Below are positions 1 through 12,157 of a DNA stretch of 64,000 nucleotides, piece by piece. The position numbers and the translations under genes were made by a program. The notes beneath the pieces were generated by a model that was not told the origin of the DNA, searched no databases, and saw only the letters and a list, made by a program, of their open reading frames with translations. Source of the DNA: an uncultured Granulosicoccaceae bacterium (lineage in GTDB: Bacteria > Pseudomonadota > Gammaproteobacteria > Granulosicoccales > Granulosicoccaceae). The stretch spans positions 1 to 64,000 of the forward strand of contig CALLMF010000023.1 in assembly GCA_938006335.1 (NCBI GenBank). Reading direction: 5' to 3'. The first letter of the stretch is position 1; every line of letters starts with the position of its first letter.

Positions 1-30
1 GTCATCGGCGGCTCCTTCGGGATTACTCAT
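1..30 (-). CDS. Start of a leftward gene, perhaps glmU (partial)
   Basis: Only ten codons are visible: an ATG at 30 read leftward gives MSNPEGAADD and stays open to the window edge. A GGA lies about 8 nt before the ATG. The atp operon terminator lies just upstream, so this would be a separate transcription unit. In many gammaproteobacteria the gene after atpC is glmU, which is the only reason to suggest it. The visible residues do not identify the product. Confidence 0.3.
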   Translation of the reverse strand, partial: MSNPEGAADD

Positions 31-52
31 CCTGATCCAACACCGTTGCGCA

Positions 53-89
53 CAAAAAAGGACCGGCTGACACTGCTATCAACCGGCCC
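53..89 (-). terminator. Rho-independent terminator of the atp operon
   Basis: Read leftward, an 11-bp stem (60-70 against 79-89, with two G-T wobbles) encloses an 8-nt loop and is followed directly by six T (59-54). It lies 60 nt after the atpC stop codon. This is a textbook intrinsic terminator for the ATP synthase operon. Confidence 0.9.
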
Positions 90-148
90 TTCGTATGCGA
101 TTGAATCCGGTTTGGCCGACCCGTGACCGGGTTGGCCAGGCTGACGCG

Positions 149-577
149 TCAGGTGTTGCGCTTGAGCTTCTTGATGAGCTGCAGCTGCGCAGACGCTTCG
201 GCGAGCTGCTGCTGTACGGCCGCGTAGTCGACCTCGCCAGCCGGTCCTGCGCTGGTGAGTGCAGCCTCTGCCTCGGCACGCACCTTCTCTATCGCCGCTT
301 CATCCATGTCATCAGCACGAAGGATGGTATCTGCGAGGATGGTCACTTCGTGTGGCTGAACTTCCAACAGGCCGCCGCTGACGTAGACATCCAGGTCCTC
401 GGCGTCGCCTGGGGTATTCACACGAATCTCACCGGGGCGGATACGTGTGATGAACGGCGTATGGCCCGGGGCGATACCCACCTCGCCCATCTCGGCTGAC
501 GCACTGACCAGCAGCGCCTCACCCGAGAAGATCGCCTTCTCGGCCGAAACGATCTCGACCTGCAGTGTGCTTGCCAC
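149..577 (-). CDS. atpC: F-type ATP synthase epsilon subunit
   Basis: Epsilon subunit of the F1 central stalk, which couples rotation to catalysis and can inhibit ATP hydrolysis. The protein is 142 aa, the usual length. It opens with a beta-sandwich region (LQVEIVSAEKAIFSGEA) and a conserved GIAPGHTPFITRI stretch, and ends in an alanine-rich helical hairpin. I chose the GTG at 577 because it gives the family N-terminus and starts 4 nt after the atpD stop; the upstream ATG would overlap atpD. It is the last gene of the operon and is followed by a terminator. Confidence 0.96.
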   Translation of the reverse strand: MASTLQVEIVSAEKAIFSGEALLVSASAEMGEVGIAPGHTPFITRIRPGEIRVNTPGDAEDLDVYVSGGLLEVQPHEVTILADTILRADDMDEAAIEKVRAEAEAALTSAGPAGEVDYAAVQQQLAEASAQLQLIKKLKRNT

Positions 578-581
578 GGGA

Positions 582-2872
<2,291 letters not shown>

Positions 2873-2878
2873 GTCGGC

Positions 2879-4420
2879 TTACCAGGTACCGTTGGCCTTG
2901 AACGCGTCGAGACCCTTCTTGAACGCAGCTTCGATGTTTTCGTTCCAGTCTCCCGACTCGGCCACCTGGTCCAGAAGGTCCTGGTGATTGGAGCGGAAGT
3001 GATTGTGCATGGCCGTCTCGAAGGGCACGATGCTGGTGACCGGCACGTCATCGAGGTAGCCTTCGTTGGCCGCGTAGAGCGATACCGCCATTTCGGAAAC
3101 GGAGAGCGGTGAATACTGCTTCTGTTTCATCAGCTCCGTCACACGCTGGCCACGCTCAAGCTGCTTTCGCGTCGTTTCGTCGAGGTCGGAGGCAAACTGT
3201 GCGAATGCCGCGAGCTCACGGTACTGAGCCAGCGCGAGTCGAACACCGCCACCGAGTTTCTTGATGATCTTGGTCTGGGCTGCTCCACCTACTCGAGACA
3301 CCGAAAGACCTGCGTTGATCGCAGGACGTATGCCCGCGTTGAACAAGTCGGTTTCGAGGAAGATCTGACCATCGGTGATGGAGATCACGTTGGTCGGTAC
3401 GAACGCGGACACGTCACCAGCCTGCGTTTCGATGATCGGCAACGCCGTCAGGGAACCCGTCTGGCCCTTGACTTCACCATTGGTGAATTTCTCGACATAG
3501 TCGGCGTTTACGCGACACGCGCGCTCAAGCAGACGCGAGTGCAGGTAGAAGACATCACCCGGATAGGCTTCACGACCCGGCGGACGACGCAGCAACAGCG
3601 ATACCTGGCGATAAGCCCAGGCTTGCTTGGTGAGATCGTCATACACGATGAGTGCGTCTTCGCCACGATCGAGGAAGTACTCGCCCATCGCACAACCGGA
3701 ATAGGCCGCAACGTATTGCATGGCCGCAGAGTCGGAGGCGCCCGCAGCGACCACGATGGTGTTTTCCATCGCTCCGTACTCTTCGAGCTTGGAGACAACG
3801 TTGGCAATGGTGGACTGCTTCTGACCGATGGCTACGTACACGCACTTGATGCCGGACTTCGCCTGGTTGATGATTGCGTCGACGGCAACAGCGGTCTTGC
3901 CTGTCTGGCGGTCACCGATGATCAGCTCACGCTGACCACGACCGACCGGCACCATCGCGTCGATTGCCTTCAGACCGGTCTGTATCGGCTGGTCTACCGA
4001 CTGACGCTCGATTACACCCGGAGCAACACGCTCTATCGGCGACGTCATCTTCGCCTCGATCGGGCCTTTACCGTCAATAGGTGCGCCCAGCGCATCAACG
4101 ACCCGCCCGAGCAATTCGGGGCCAACCGGCACCTCCAGAATGCGGCCCGTGCACTGCACCTTGTCACCCTCCGAGAGGGCTTCGTAATTACCGAGTACAA
4201 CCGCACCCACAGACTCTCGCTCAAGGTTGAGCGCGAGACCGAACAGGTTCTCGTTGAACTGGATCATCTCACCCGACATGGCATCGGTGAGGCCGTGAAT
4301 TCGTACAATACCGTCGTTAAGGCTAACGATCGTACCTTCTGTGCGTGCGTCGGCCGTGGCCTCGAAATTGCCGATCCTTTGCTTGATCAGCTCGCTGATT
4401 TCGGATGGGTTCAGTTGCAT
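2879..4420 (-). CDS. atpA: F-type ATP synthase alpha subunit
   Basis: Non-catalytic nucleotide-binding alpha subunit of F1. The protein is 513 aa, the usual length. The P-loop GDRQTGKT is at residues 169-176, followed by the conserved [13 protein letters not shown] and the segment with [12 protein letters not shown]. The N-terminus [16 protein letters not shown] is the family start that contacts the delta subunit. It sits in the standard operon position between atpH and atpG. Confidence 0.98.
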   Translation of the reverse strand: MQLNPSEISELIKQRIGNFEATADARTEGTIVSLNDGIVRIHGLTDAMSGEMIQFNENLFGLALNLERESVGAVVLGNYEALSEGDKVQCTGRILEVPVGPELLGRVVDALGAPIDGKGPIEAKMTSPIERVAPGVIERQSVDQPIQTGLKAIDAMVPVGRGQRELIIGDRQTGKTAVAVDAIINQAKSGIKCVYVAIGQKQSTIANVVSKLEEYGAMENTIVVAAGASDSAAMQYVAAYSGCAMGEYFLDRGEDALIVYDDLTKQAWAYRQVSLLLRRPPGREAYPGDVFYLHSRLLERACRVNADYVEKFTNGEVKGQTGSLTALPIIETQAGDVSAFVPTNVISITDGQIFLETDLFNAGIRPAINAGLSVSRVGGAAQTKIIKKLGGGVRLALAQYRELAAFAQFASDLDETTRKQLERGQRVTELMKQKQYSPLSVSEMAVSLYAANEGYLDDVPVTSIVPFETAMHNHFRSNHQDLLDQVAESGDWNENIEAAFKKGLDAFKANGTW

Positions 4421-4459
4421 GTCTGGAATCTCTGTTGTGTTGCGCCTGTCAGCCAGCGT

Positions 4460-4996
4460 TTAACTGGCGACAGCGTGCTGCATCTTTTCTACGCGACCGC
4501 GAATCGATCCGTCGATGACCAGGTCACCAGCTTTGACGATTGCGCCGCCGATCACGTCCTTGTCGATAACCACGTTGAGCCGCACCTTGCGGTCCAGTCG
4601 TTTCGACAGGGCGTCCACCAAACTCGCCTGTTGTGCATCACCCAGGGGAAATGCGGTGCGTACCTCCGCCTCGATCTCGCCTTGGGCATCACTACGGAAA
4701 CCTTCATACAGGTCGTAAATCTGCGGAATCAGGGCAAGCCGGTCATTTTCGACCAGTAAGCGGATGACATTGCGGCCTGAATCGTCGTTGCCGTCTGCAA
4801 CGACCGATTCAAACATCTCGATCTGCTGCTGACGCGTGACCGAGGGATCGGACAGACGTTTGGCCATCTCCGGGTTGGAAGACACGGCAGACCAGAACGC
4901 CAATCGCTCTGCCCAGGCATCCAATGTGCCTTCGCCTTCTGCCAGTTCGAAGACGGCGCGTGCGTAAGGACGCGCCACCGTACTCATGTCAGCCAT
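4460..4996 (-). CDS. atpH: F-type ATP synthase delta subunit
   Basis: Delta subunit, which links F1 to the peripheral stalk. The protein is 178 aa, the normal length, with the family start TVARPYARAVFELA and the C-terminal GGAIVKAGDLVIDGSIRGRVEKM motif. The ATG at 4996 has GAGG about 5 nt upstream, overlapping the end of atpF. A second ATG at 4987 is possible but less well placed. It is tightly packed against atpF and is part of the atp operon. Confidence 0.96.
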   Translation of the reverse strand: MADMSTVARPYARAVFELAEGEGTLDAWAERLAFWSAVSSNPEMAKRLSDPSVTRQQQIEMFESVVADGNDDSGRNVIRLLVENDRLALIPQIYDLYEGFRSDAQGEIEAEVRTAFPLGDAQQASLVDALSKRLDRKVRLNVVIDKDVIGGAIVKAGDLVIDGSIRGRVEKMQHAVAS

Positions 4997-5003
4997 GGTC
5001 GCC

Positions 5004-5474
5004 TCAAATCTGCTTGATCAGATCGTCGATGACCTGGCCATGCGACGCTTCGTTGACCTCGCCACCGAGGATACGCCGAGCACCGTCGACCGCCAGCGAT
5101 CCGACCTGCTTACGCAGATTCTCGCGGGCGCCGACGACTTCGCGGTCAAGGTCAGCCATGGCCTTTGCAGCAATCTGCTCCTGCTTGGCGGTGGCCTCTC
5201 CTGCGGCTTTGTCAATCATCTCGTTACGCTGCTTCTGGGCTTGGGCAACAATCTCTGCTGCCTGTGCCCGTGCGTCCTGCAGCATGGTCTCGATTTCGGC
5301 TTCTGCCTCTTCGCGACGCTGTGCACCTTTTTCGGCATCTGCAAGACCCTGCGCGATCTTTTCCTGACGTTCACGCAGTGCCTGTATGACCGGAGGCCAT
5401 ACATACTTCATGCAGAAAGTGACGAATATGGCGAACGAGATGGCCTGACCCACCAGAGTGAGATTCAGGTTCAT
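5004..5474 (-). CDS. atpF: F-type ATP synthase b subunit
   Basis: Subunit b, the membrane-anchored peripheral stalk. The protein is 156 aa, as in E. coli. One N-terminal membrane helix (residues 5-27) is followed by a long charged helix rich in Ala, Glu, Lys and Arg, which dimerises as a right-handed coiled coil. The conserved [11 protein letters not shown] segment follows the membrane helix. It lies between atpE and atpH, as usual. Confidence 0.97.
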   Translation of the reverse strand: MNLNLTLVGQAISFAIFVTFCMKYVWPPVIQALRERQEKIAQGLADAEKGAQRREEAEAEIETMLQDARAQAAEIVAQAQKQRNEMIDKAAGEATAKQEQIAAKAMADLDREVVGARENLRKQVGSLAVDGARRILGGEVNEASHGQVIDDLIKQI

Positions 5475-5506
5475 CGTGGTTCTCCTGTGTCAGCTAAAAG
5501 GCTGGT

Positions 5507-5809
<303 letters not shown>

Positions 5810-5835
5810 CTAAAGGTAAAACGGGAAAGACGCGA

Positions 5836-6693
<858 letters not shown>

Positions 6694-6747
6694 TTACGAG
6701 TGCAAAGCTGAATGCGGTAAGGCCTCGCGCAATTCGCGCGCCAGCCG

Positions 6748-7155
6748 TCAAGAGTCATCTCCCGCCCGGCGCTCATGCTGACCGATGGTGAGGGGTACGA
6801 CCCAACTGACAATCTGGACCGCCCCGAAGCCCGCGAATATCGCGAGCGGCCAGAGCGGCTTCAAACTGACGAACGCAAGCGTGAACAAGCCCGCGGTCAA
6901 CAGCATCTTTCCTGCCTGGCCGATGTAGAACGACCGGACAATTTTTCGGGCGGCGCGAGCCCCACTGTATCGGAACGCCCGCCAGGCGAACCAACAATTG
7001 GGCAACCACCCGATACAACCACCCGCCAGAGCAGATTTCCCGGCGCCAGCGCCAAAAAGCGCCGTCGCCAACACCCCTGCAGCAACGGCCGCCACCATCT
7101 GCCATACAAGCAAAAGACGGATCACGCGGAGTCGACGTTCTGACTGCGTGCTCAC
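6748..7155 (-). CDS. atpI: ATP synthase accessory protein I
   Basis: Small membrane protein that opens the atp operon and is thought to help c-ring assembly. The protein is 135 aa with four predicted membrane helices and the family segment AGGCIGWLPNCWFAWRAFRYSGA. The start is a GTG at 7155; no Shine-Dalgarno sequence is obvious before it, which fits low expression of this gene. An extended -10 candidate lies about 125 nt upstream. Confidence 0.9.
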   Translation of the reverse strand: MSTQSERRLRVIRLLLVWQMVAAVAAGVLATALFGAGAGKSALAGGCIGWLPNCWFAWRAFRYSGARAARKIVRSFYIGQAGKMLLTAGLFTLAFVSLKPLWPLAIFAGFGAVQIVSWVVPLTIGQHERRAGDDS

Positions 7156-7278
7156 GTGCGGGTGGCCGTTCTGTTGGGCCGATCTACCCGCGAAGACCGC
7201 TCGGGCAAATCAGGTTCTGGGGTATCTGGGGAGGGGAACCGACCATCCGGGTCGGGTGTTGCACTGTCGAACGGCGGG

Positions 7279-7284
7279 AGTATA
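7279..7284 (-). promoter_or_regulatory. Candidate promoter of the atp operon (extended -10)
   Basis: Read leftward, the gap between parB and atpI holds TGCTATACT, an extended -10 element (TG, one base, TATACT). No good -35 hexamer sits at the expected distance (CACCGC at 7307-7302), so this rests on the -10 alone. It lies about 124 nt before the atpI start. Confidence 0.45.
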
Positions 7285-7321
7285 GCAAGGGATTTATTGA
7301 CGCGGTGCCCCCTGATCATTC

Positions 7322-8368
7322 TCAGTTGATGTGACTGAGTATTCCTTCGAGCTCTTCCACAGAAGTGTAGCGAATCTCCAGCTTGCCGCCGCCGTTGGGG
7401 CGGTGCTTTATCGAGACAGGCGCGCCAAGGACACCGCCAAGACGCTCTGCCAGGCGGGCGATGTCCGGGTCGGATACTTCCGTGGGCGGTGCGGCGGGCT
7501 TGCCGTCGCGAATATCGCGCACCAGCTTCTCGACGGCCCGGGTAGTCAGGCCTTGCTTGACGATCCGCGTAGCGAGTGCCGGCTGCTCTTCCAACGGCGC
7601 ACCGAGCAGCGCACGAGCGTTGCCCATTTCAATGTCACCGGTGTCAACCAGATCTTTCACATCCTCGTGCAGATCGAGTAGACGCATCATGTTGGACACG
7701 GCCACCCGCGAGCGGCCAACAGACTCCGCTACTTCCTGGTGAGTCATGCGAAATTCGACACACAGGCGCTTGAACGCTGCCGCCTCTTCGAGAGGATTCA
7801 GATCCTTGCGCTGAATGTTTTCGATCAGTGACACCGCGGCGACCTTCTGGTCGTCGAGCTCACGCACAATGGCCGGGATTTCATGCAAGCCAGCCAGCTG
7901 TGCGGCTCGCCAGCGGCGCTCACCGGCGATGAGCTCGTAAGCACCGTCGCGCTCGCGCACAAGAATGGGCTGAATCAGCCCCTGGGAGATGAGGCTGTCC
8001 GCTAGCTCTTGCAGCAGGGTGTCGTCAAAATGTCTGCGCGGCTGGTACGCGCCGCGGCGAATCTGGTCAACACCAATGGTGCGCAGTTTGTCGCCCGCTC
8101 GGGGCTGCTCATCGGACGCCTCGTCGGATGCATCCAGGATGACCGGGGGGCGCTCGCCACCTTGCTCGTCAGTCACTTCCGACACGGCGCGCAACTCGGG
8201 TGCGGGCGTCGGCGTCGCATCCTCACCATCTGAAGCTTCGACGCTCCGGACAGCATCCGGCGCGGGAGCCTCGGCGAGCCCGGCATCACTTCCCGAGCTT
8301 GATCGTTCGCGCGCCGAGCTACCCAGCAAGGCGTTCAGATTGCGCCCCATTCGCGGTTTTCTAGCCAT
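7322..8368 (-). CDS. parB: Chromosome partitioning protein ParB (parS-binding CTPase)
   Basis: ParB loads onto parS sites, spreads as a CTP-dependent clamp, and is moved by ParA to segregate origins. The protein is 348 aa. Order: MARKPRMGRNLNALLG start (contacts ParA), a Ser/Ala/acid-rich linker (about 15-85), the N-terminal domain with YQPRRHF and GERRWRAAQLAG, a helix-turn-helix (TTHQEVAESVGRSRVAVSNMMRL region), and a C-terminal dimerisation segment. The start at 8368 overlaps the parA stop by 8 nt. The linker makes it about 50 aa longer than usual. Confidence 0.95.
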   Translation of the reverse strand: MARKPRMGRNLNALLGSSARERSSSGSDAGLAEAPAPDAVRSVEASDGEDATPTPAPELRAVSEVTDEQGGERPPVILDASDEASDEQPRAGDKLRTIGVDQIRRGAYQPRRHFDDTLLQELADSLISQGLIQPILVRERDGAYELIAGERRWRAAQLAGLHEIPAIVRELDDQKVAAVSLIENIQRKDLNPLEEAAAFKRLCVEFRMTHQEVAESVGRSRVAVSNMMRLLDLHEDVKDLVDTGDIEMGNARALLGAPLEEQPALATRIVKQGLTTRAVEKLVRDIRDGKPAAPPTEVSDPDIARLAERLGGVLGAPVSIKHRPNGGGKLEIRYTSVEELEGILSHIN

Positions 8369-9239
8369 CGATCTGAACTGCAGCTCCCGTATGTGTAGAT
8401 AGTGCTTCGGTAGTGGAGGCGCCCTCGGTGGAATGAACGCTCGCACCTTGCGACCCAGAGGCCTGGCGCCGCAGAATCTCGCCTGCCAGGGCAAGATACG
8501 CAAGCGCACCGCGCGAACTGCGGTCGTACTCCACGATCGACATGCCGTGACTCGGCGCCTCGGCGAGTCTCACGTTGCGCGGCACCAGTGTACGAAACAC
8601 CTGATCACCGAAGTGTTCAAGGAGCTGTGCTGACACTTCGGTACCAAGATTGTTGCGCCCGTCGTACATGGTCCTGAGCAAGCCCTCGATGGTTAGTGAT
8701 GGATTCACTGACTCACGCACGCCCTCGATCGTGTCGAGCAGCGCCGACAAGCCTTCGAGCGCGTAGTACTCACATTGAATCGGCACCAGGACGCTGTGGG
8801 CCGCCACGAAGGCATTGAGCGTCAGGATGTTGAGCGATGGCGGACAATCAATCAGGGAATAGTCGTAGTCGTGTGCCACGGCAGCCAGCGCATCAGCGAG
8901 GCGACGTTCCCGATGTTCGAGCGTCATCAGCTCCACTTCGGCGGCAGTGAGGTCGGAATTGGCCGCAACGAGATCGTGACGCCCGCCGGCCTTGACCGAT
9001 GTGGCAGCGACTGCCAGGCGCACGTCCGCGATCGGTTGAGCATCAACCAGGACTTCGAAAATCCCGGCTTCGATCCCGTACTTGTCGACGCCACAACCCA
9101 TCGTGGCGTTGCCTTGCGGGTCCAGGTCGATCAGCAACACCCGCTTGCCGAGACTAGCGAGCGCTGCGGCGAGATTGACCGCCGTTGTCGTCTTGCCGAC
9201 CCCACCCTTCTGGTTGGCGATTGCGATAGTGCGACTCAT
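8361..9239 (-). CDS. parA: Chromosome partitioning ATPase ParA
   Basis: Walker-type ATPase that forms a dynamic gradient on the nucleoid and pulls ParB-parS. The protein is 292 aa. The deviant P-loop KGGVGKTT is at residues 11-18, followed by the Walker A' region LLIDLDPQGNAT and the Walker B DCPPSLN. I chose ATG 9239 because it gives MSRTIAIANQKGG, the family start; a longer version would add 19 unsupported residues. It follows rsmG by 35 nt and overlaps parB. Confidence 0.96.
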   Translation of the reverse strand: MSRTIAIANQKGGVGKTTTAVNLAAALASLGKRVLLIDLDPQGNATMGCGVDKYGIEAGIFEVLVDAQPIADVRLAVAATSVKAGGRHDLVAANSDLTAAEVELMTLEHRERRLADALAAVAHDYDYSLIDCPPSLNILTLNAFVAAHSVLVPIQCEYYALEGLSALLDTIEGVRESVNPSLTIEGLLRTMYDGRNNLGTEVSAQLLEHFGDQVFRTLVPRNVRLAEAPSHGMSIVEYDRSSRGALAYLALAGEILRRQASGSQGASVHSTEGASTTEALSTHTGAAVQIDG

Positions 9240-9274
9240 GCGGTCAGTGTAGCTGCTCAGCGGTCCGTGGAACG

Positions 9275-9994
9275 TCACGAAGTGCACAGCCGACAAACCG
9301 CGATATGGCGTTGCGCGGTATCACCGGCCTGAGCGACCGACTCCAGGGACTGCAACTCCCATCCCTTGGGCAGCGGTGAAGGTAGACGCTCGGCCCGGCC
9401 GAGCATCAACAAGGCCACGCCGCCATCGATCAGATGCGTTGAAGCCAGCACCAGAAAGGCCGCAGGCTCCATGAACGCACGCGAGGTCACGATGCGTGCG
9501 CGCGTCGACACCGCCTCGATTCGACTGGACTGCACTCGAACCTGCACAAGACCCAGCTCCAGCACGACCTGGCGCTGAAACCTCGCTTTCTTGTCGGTGC
9601 GCTCGACCGATACGCAGCGCAGATCCGGCCTCACGATGGCGAGCGGCAGTACGGGCAGGCCCGCGCCACTGCCGATATCCAGAAGATGGCAATCGCTTGC
9701 CTCGCTCGAGCCGGTCTCGTGCACCTTGCCTGACCACGCATCGACATGCGGCAGCAGAGTCAGTGAATCGACAAGGTGGCGGGACAGCATTTCCAGCGGA
9801 TCTCGCACGGCGGTGAGATTCCACACACGGTTCCACTTGACGAGCAGCGCAACGTACTGCAGCAGCGCTGTTCGGGCGCCCACATCAACATCGTCGAGCC
9901 CGGCTGCCAACAGCAGGCGGTCCAACTCGTCACCCCACGCGCGTGAGATTCCAGGGGGCAGGGTGTCGTCATTCCAGCGGTGCTCAGACAACAC
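9275..9994 (-). CDS. rsmG: 16S rRNA (guanine-N7) methyltransferase RsmG
   Basis: SAM-dependent methyltransferase that makes m7G527 in 16S rRNA (GidB). The protein is 239 aa, somewhat longer than the usual ~210. The SAM motif LDIGSGAGLPVLPLAI is followed by the acidic SVERTDKKARF segment and the VTSRAF motif. The start is a GTG at 9994 with a very good AAGGAG 6 nt before it. It runs with parA and parB. Its usual upstream neighbour mnmG is 10 kb away here. Confidence 0.95.
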   Translation of the reverse strand: MLSEHRWNDDTLPPGISRAWGDELDRLLLAAGLDDVDVGARTALLQYVALLVKWNRVWNLTAVRDPLEMLSRHLVDSLTLLPHVDAWSGKVHETGSSEASDCHLLDIGSGAGLPVLPLAIVRPDLRCVSVERTDKKARFQRQVVLELGLVQVRVQSSRIEAVSTRARIVTSRAFMEPAAFLVLASTHLIDGGVALLMLGRAERLPSPLPKGWELQSLESVAQAGDTAQRHIAVCRLCTS

Positions 9995-10011
9995 GGCGGC
10001 TCCTTGGGGCG

Positions 10012-10356
10012 TCAGGGCTTGACGGCGACCACGATGAATTCAACGTGGAAGTCGGGCGTGGCAAGTCGGGCCTCACCCGCAGCCCGCGCTGGCGGGTTGG
10101 CCGGATCGATCCACGCATCGTATATGCCGTTCATCTCGGCGAAATGATCCATGGACGAGAGCCAGACGGTGACAGACAAGATGTGCGATTTGTCAGTGCC
10201 CGCCTCGGCCAGCCACTTGTCCACCTTTGACAGACAGTCGCGGGTTTCATCGGCAACCGTGGCACCTTCGCCAACCTGCCCGGACAAGTACACCATGTTG
10301 CCGTGTACCACTGCCTGACTCATGCGGGGGCCGGAACCGAGCCGTTGAATACTCAT
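10012..10356 (-). CDS. RidA family protein (YjgF/UK114)
   Basis: RidA-family enamine/imine deaminases protect PLP enzymes by clearing reactive intermediates. The protein is 114 aa, the family length. The conserved arginine sits in PARAAGEARL, and the VVHGNMVYLSGQV strand motif is present. The sequence differs from canonical RidA (no PCVEVARLP), so it may be one of the Rid2-7 subgroups with other substrates. It ends 17 nt before the rsmG start and may be cotranscribed with it. Confidence 0.85.
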   Translation of the reverse strand: MSIQRLGSGPRMSQAVVHGNMVYLSGQVGEGATVADETRDCLSKVDKWLAEAGTDKSHILSVTVWLSSMDHFAEMNGIYDAWIDPANPPARAAGEARLATPDFHVEFIVVAVKP

Positions 10357-10494
10357 GGCTTGCTGCGTCCATCAAAACAGGAAAGGCCGGAAACAATAAC
10401 CCGTAACGAGGGTCCACGAGTAACGCAGGCTTTAGACTAAGGCCGGACAGCAGACGGAGCCGCCCGTTTGCACTCACCAACCAGGTTCAACTGC

Positions 10495-11367
10495 ATGAGC
10501 GACACACAAGATTACTTGCCGCCGGATATCTGGACACCCCCAGAATCCAGTGGTGGCACCTTCGCCAACATCAATCGTCCGACCGCCGGCGCTCAGTTCG
10601 AGAAGGCATTGCCGATCGGCAAGCATCCCTTGCAGCTCTATTCGATGGCAACGCCCAACGGCGTCAAGGTGAACCTGATGCTGGAGGAGCTGCTGGCACT
10701 CGGCCACTCAGGCGCTGAGTACGATGCCTGGCCGATTCGCATCGGCGATGGCGATCAGTTTGGCTCAGGGTTTGTCGACGCCAACCCCAATTCGAAAATC
10801 CCGGCGCTTGTTGACCACAGCGGCACCGAACCACAGCGTGTGTTCGAGTCGGGCGCGATCCTGATGTACCTCGCCGAAAAGTTCGACGCACTGCTACCGA
10901 CCGATAACAAGGGACGCGCCGAGTGTCTCTCGTGGCTATTCTGGCAAATGGGTAGCGCGCCTTACCTCGGTGGTGGTTTCGGGCACTTCTATTCCTATGC
11001 CCCGGTGAAAATCCAGTACTGCATTGATCGCTTTGCAATGGAAACCAAACGCCAACTCGACGTACTGGACCAGCACCTGGCGAATCGCGAATGGATGGCC
11101 GCAGGCGAGTACACCATTGCCGACATCGCCATCTGGCCCTGGTACGGCGGCCTCGTACTCGACCGGCTCTATCCAGGATCGTCGACCTTTCTGCAAGTGC
11201 AGGAGTACACGCATGTGCAACGCTGGGCCAAGGCGATCGATACACGCCCCACCGCCACACGCGCTCGCATGGTCAACAAGACATCCGGAGACAAGTCAGA
11301 ACAGCTACACGAGCGCCACAGCGCCGAAGACTTCGAAACCAACACCGAAGACAAGCGCTCGAGCTGA
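10495..11367 (+). CDS. yghU: YghU-type glutathione S-transferase
   Basis: Nu-class GST-like disulfide-bond reductase that binds two glutathiones. The protein is 290 aa, close to E. coli YghU. Shared stretches include GGTFANINRPTAG, LPIGKHPLQLYS, TPNGVKV, EYDAWPIRIGDGDQF, NPNSKIPAL and the C-terminal HERHSAEDFETNTEDKR. I chose ATG 10495 because it gives the family N-terminus MSDTQDY. It is divergent from the RidA gene, with a 138-bp gap, and convergent with the isomerase gene. Confidence 0.93.
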   Translation: MSDTQDYLPPDIWTPPESSGGTFANINRPTAGAQFEKALPIGKHPLQLYSMATPNGVKVNLMLEELLALGHSGAEYDAWPIRIGDGDQFGSGFVDANPNSKIPALVDHSGTEPQRVFESGAILMYLAEKFDALLPTDNKGRAECLSWLFWQMGSAPYLGGGFGHFYSYAPVKIQYCIDRFAMETKRQLDVLDQHLANREWMAAGEYTIADIAIWPWYGGLVLDRLYPGSSTFLQVQEYTHVQRWAKAIDTRPTATRARMVNKTSGDKSEQLHERHSAEDFETNTEDKRSS

Positions 11368-11389
11368 GCGACGTGCAGCCGATGATGTT

Positions 11390-12157
11390 TTATCTGTAGG
11401 CGTCCATCCAGCCCAGCCCCGCGCTTGTCGTCGCGCGGGGTTGGTACTCCGCGCCGACAAAACCGGTCCAGCCCAGAGCATCAAGCTCGCCAAGCAACCA
11501 CGGATAGTCGATCTCGCCGGCATCGGGCTCTCCGCGATCGTGCACCGCAGAGACCTGCACGTGGCCGATGTAGGGCAATAGCACCTTCAAGCGGCTCAAC
11601 AGATCCCCTTCCATGATCTGCACATGGAAGCAATCGAACATCAACTTCAGATTGTCCGCACCGACGGCATCGATAGTCTCCACCGCCTCGCGGGTCAGGC
11701 TCATGTGAAAATCGGGAGCAGCGCGGGTGTTGATCGTCTCTATCAGCACGCCCTTGCCGACGGCAGCCGCTCGTTCACAAGCGTAGCCGAGGTTGTCTCG
11801 AAACGTGAGTTCGCATGCTTTGTCCCGCCCGGTTCTTCCGGGTACGACATTCACGTTCAGGCAACCGACGGCCACGGCATAAGCGATGGCCTCATCGATG
11901 TAGGTCCGAGCTTCTTCAACGCGATCCGGGCGCGCTGCAACCCCGAAGTCTTCCGGACCGTTGACGCCGAGACGGGTGTTCAGGCCAAGCAGCTGGACGC
12001 CCGTTTCGGCAAGTGCGCCTCGTACGGAATCCTGAGATTCCTCATAGGGAAAGTGACACTCCACCGCCGTGAAACCAGCGTCCGCAGCAGCTCTTATACG
12101 TTCAACAAACGAAAGCTCCGGCCAGAGAAAACCGATGTTTGCAGAGAAACGCGGCAT
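11390..12157 (-). CDS. Hydroxypyruvate isomerase family protein (Hyi/OtnI-like TIM barrel)
   Basis: AP-endonuclease-2-type TIM barrel of the Hyi/OtnI family, which isomerises hydroxypyruvate or 2-oxo-tetronate sugars. The protein is 255 aa, the family length. Typical segments are MPRFSANIGFLW, AGFTAVECHFPYE, VLIETINTR, LMFDCFHVQIMEGD and GHVQVSAVHDRGEPDAGEIDYPWL; the acid and histidine residues of the metal site lie in these. The ATG overlaps the lactonase stop by one base (TGATG), so the two are translationally coupled. The exact substrate is not known. Confidence 0.85.
   Translation of the reverse strand: MPRFSANIGFLWPELSFVERIRAAADAGFTAVECHFPYEESQDSVRGALAETGVQLLGLNTRLGVNGPEDFGVAARPDRVEEARTYIDEAIAYAVAVGCLNVNVVPGRTGRDKACELTFRDNLGYACERAAAVGKGVLIETINTRAAPDFHMSLTREAVETIDAVGADNLKLMFDCFHVQIMEGDLLSRLKVLLPYIGHVQVSAVHDRGEPDAGEIDYPWLLGELDALGWTGFVGAEYQPRATTSAGLGWMDAYR

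Noticed and set aside
3539..4759. A 406-codon open frame on the plus strand across atpA and atpH
   Set aside because: It runs antisense to two highly conserved genes, has no domain sense, and is explained by the codon bias of the true genes.
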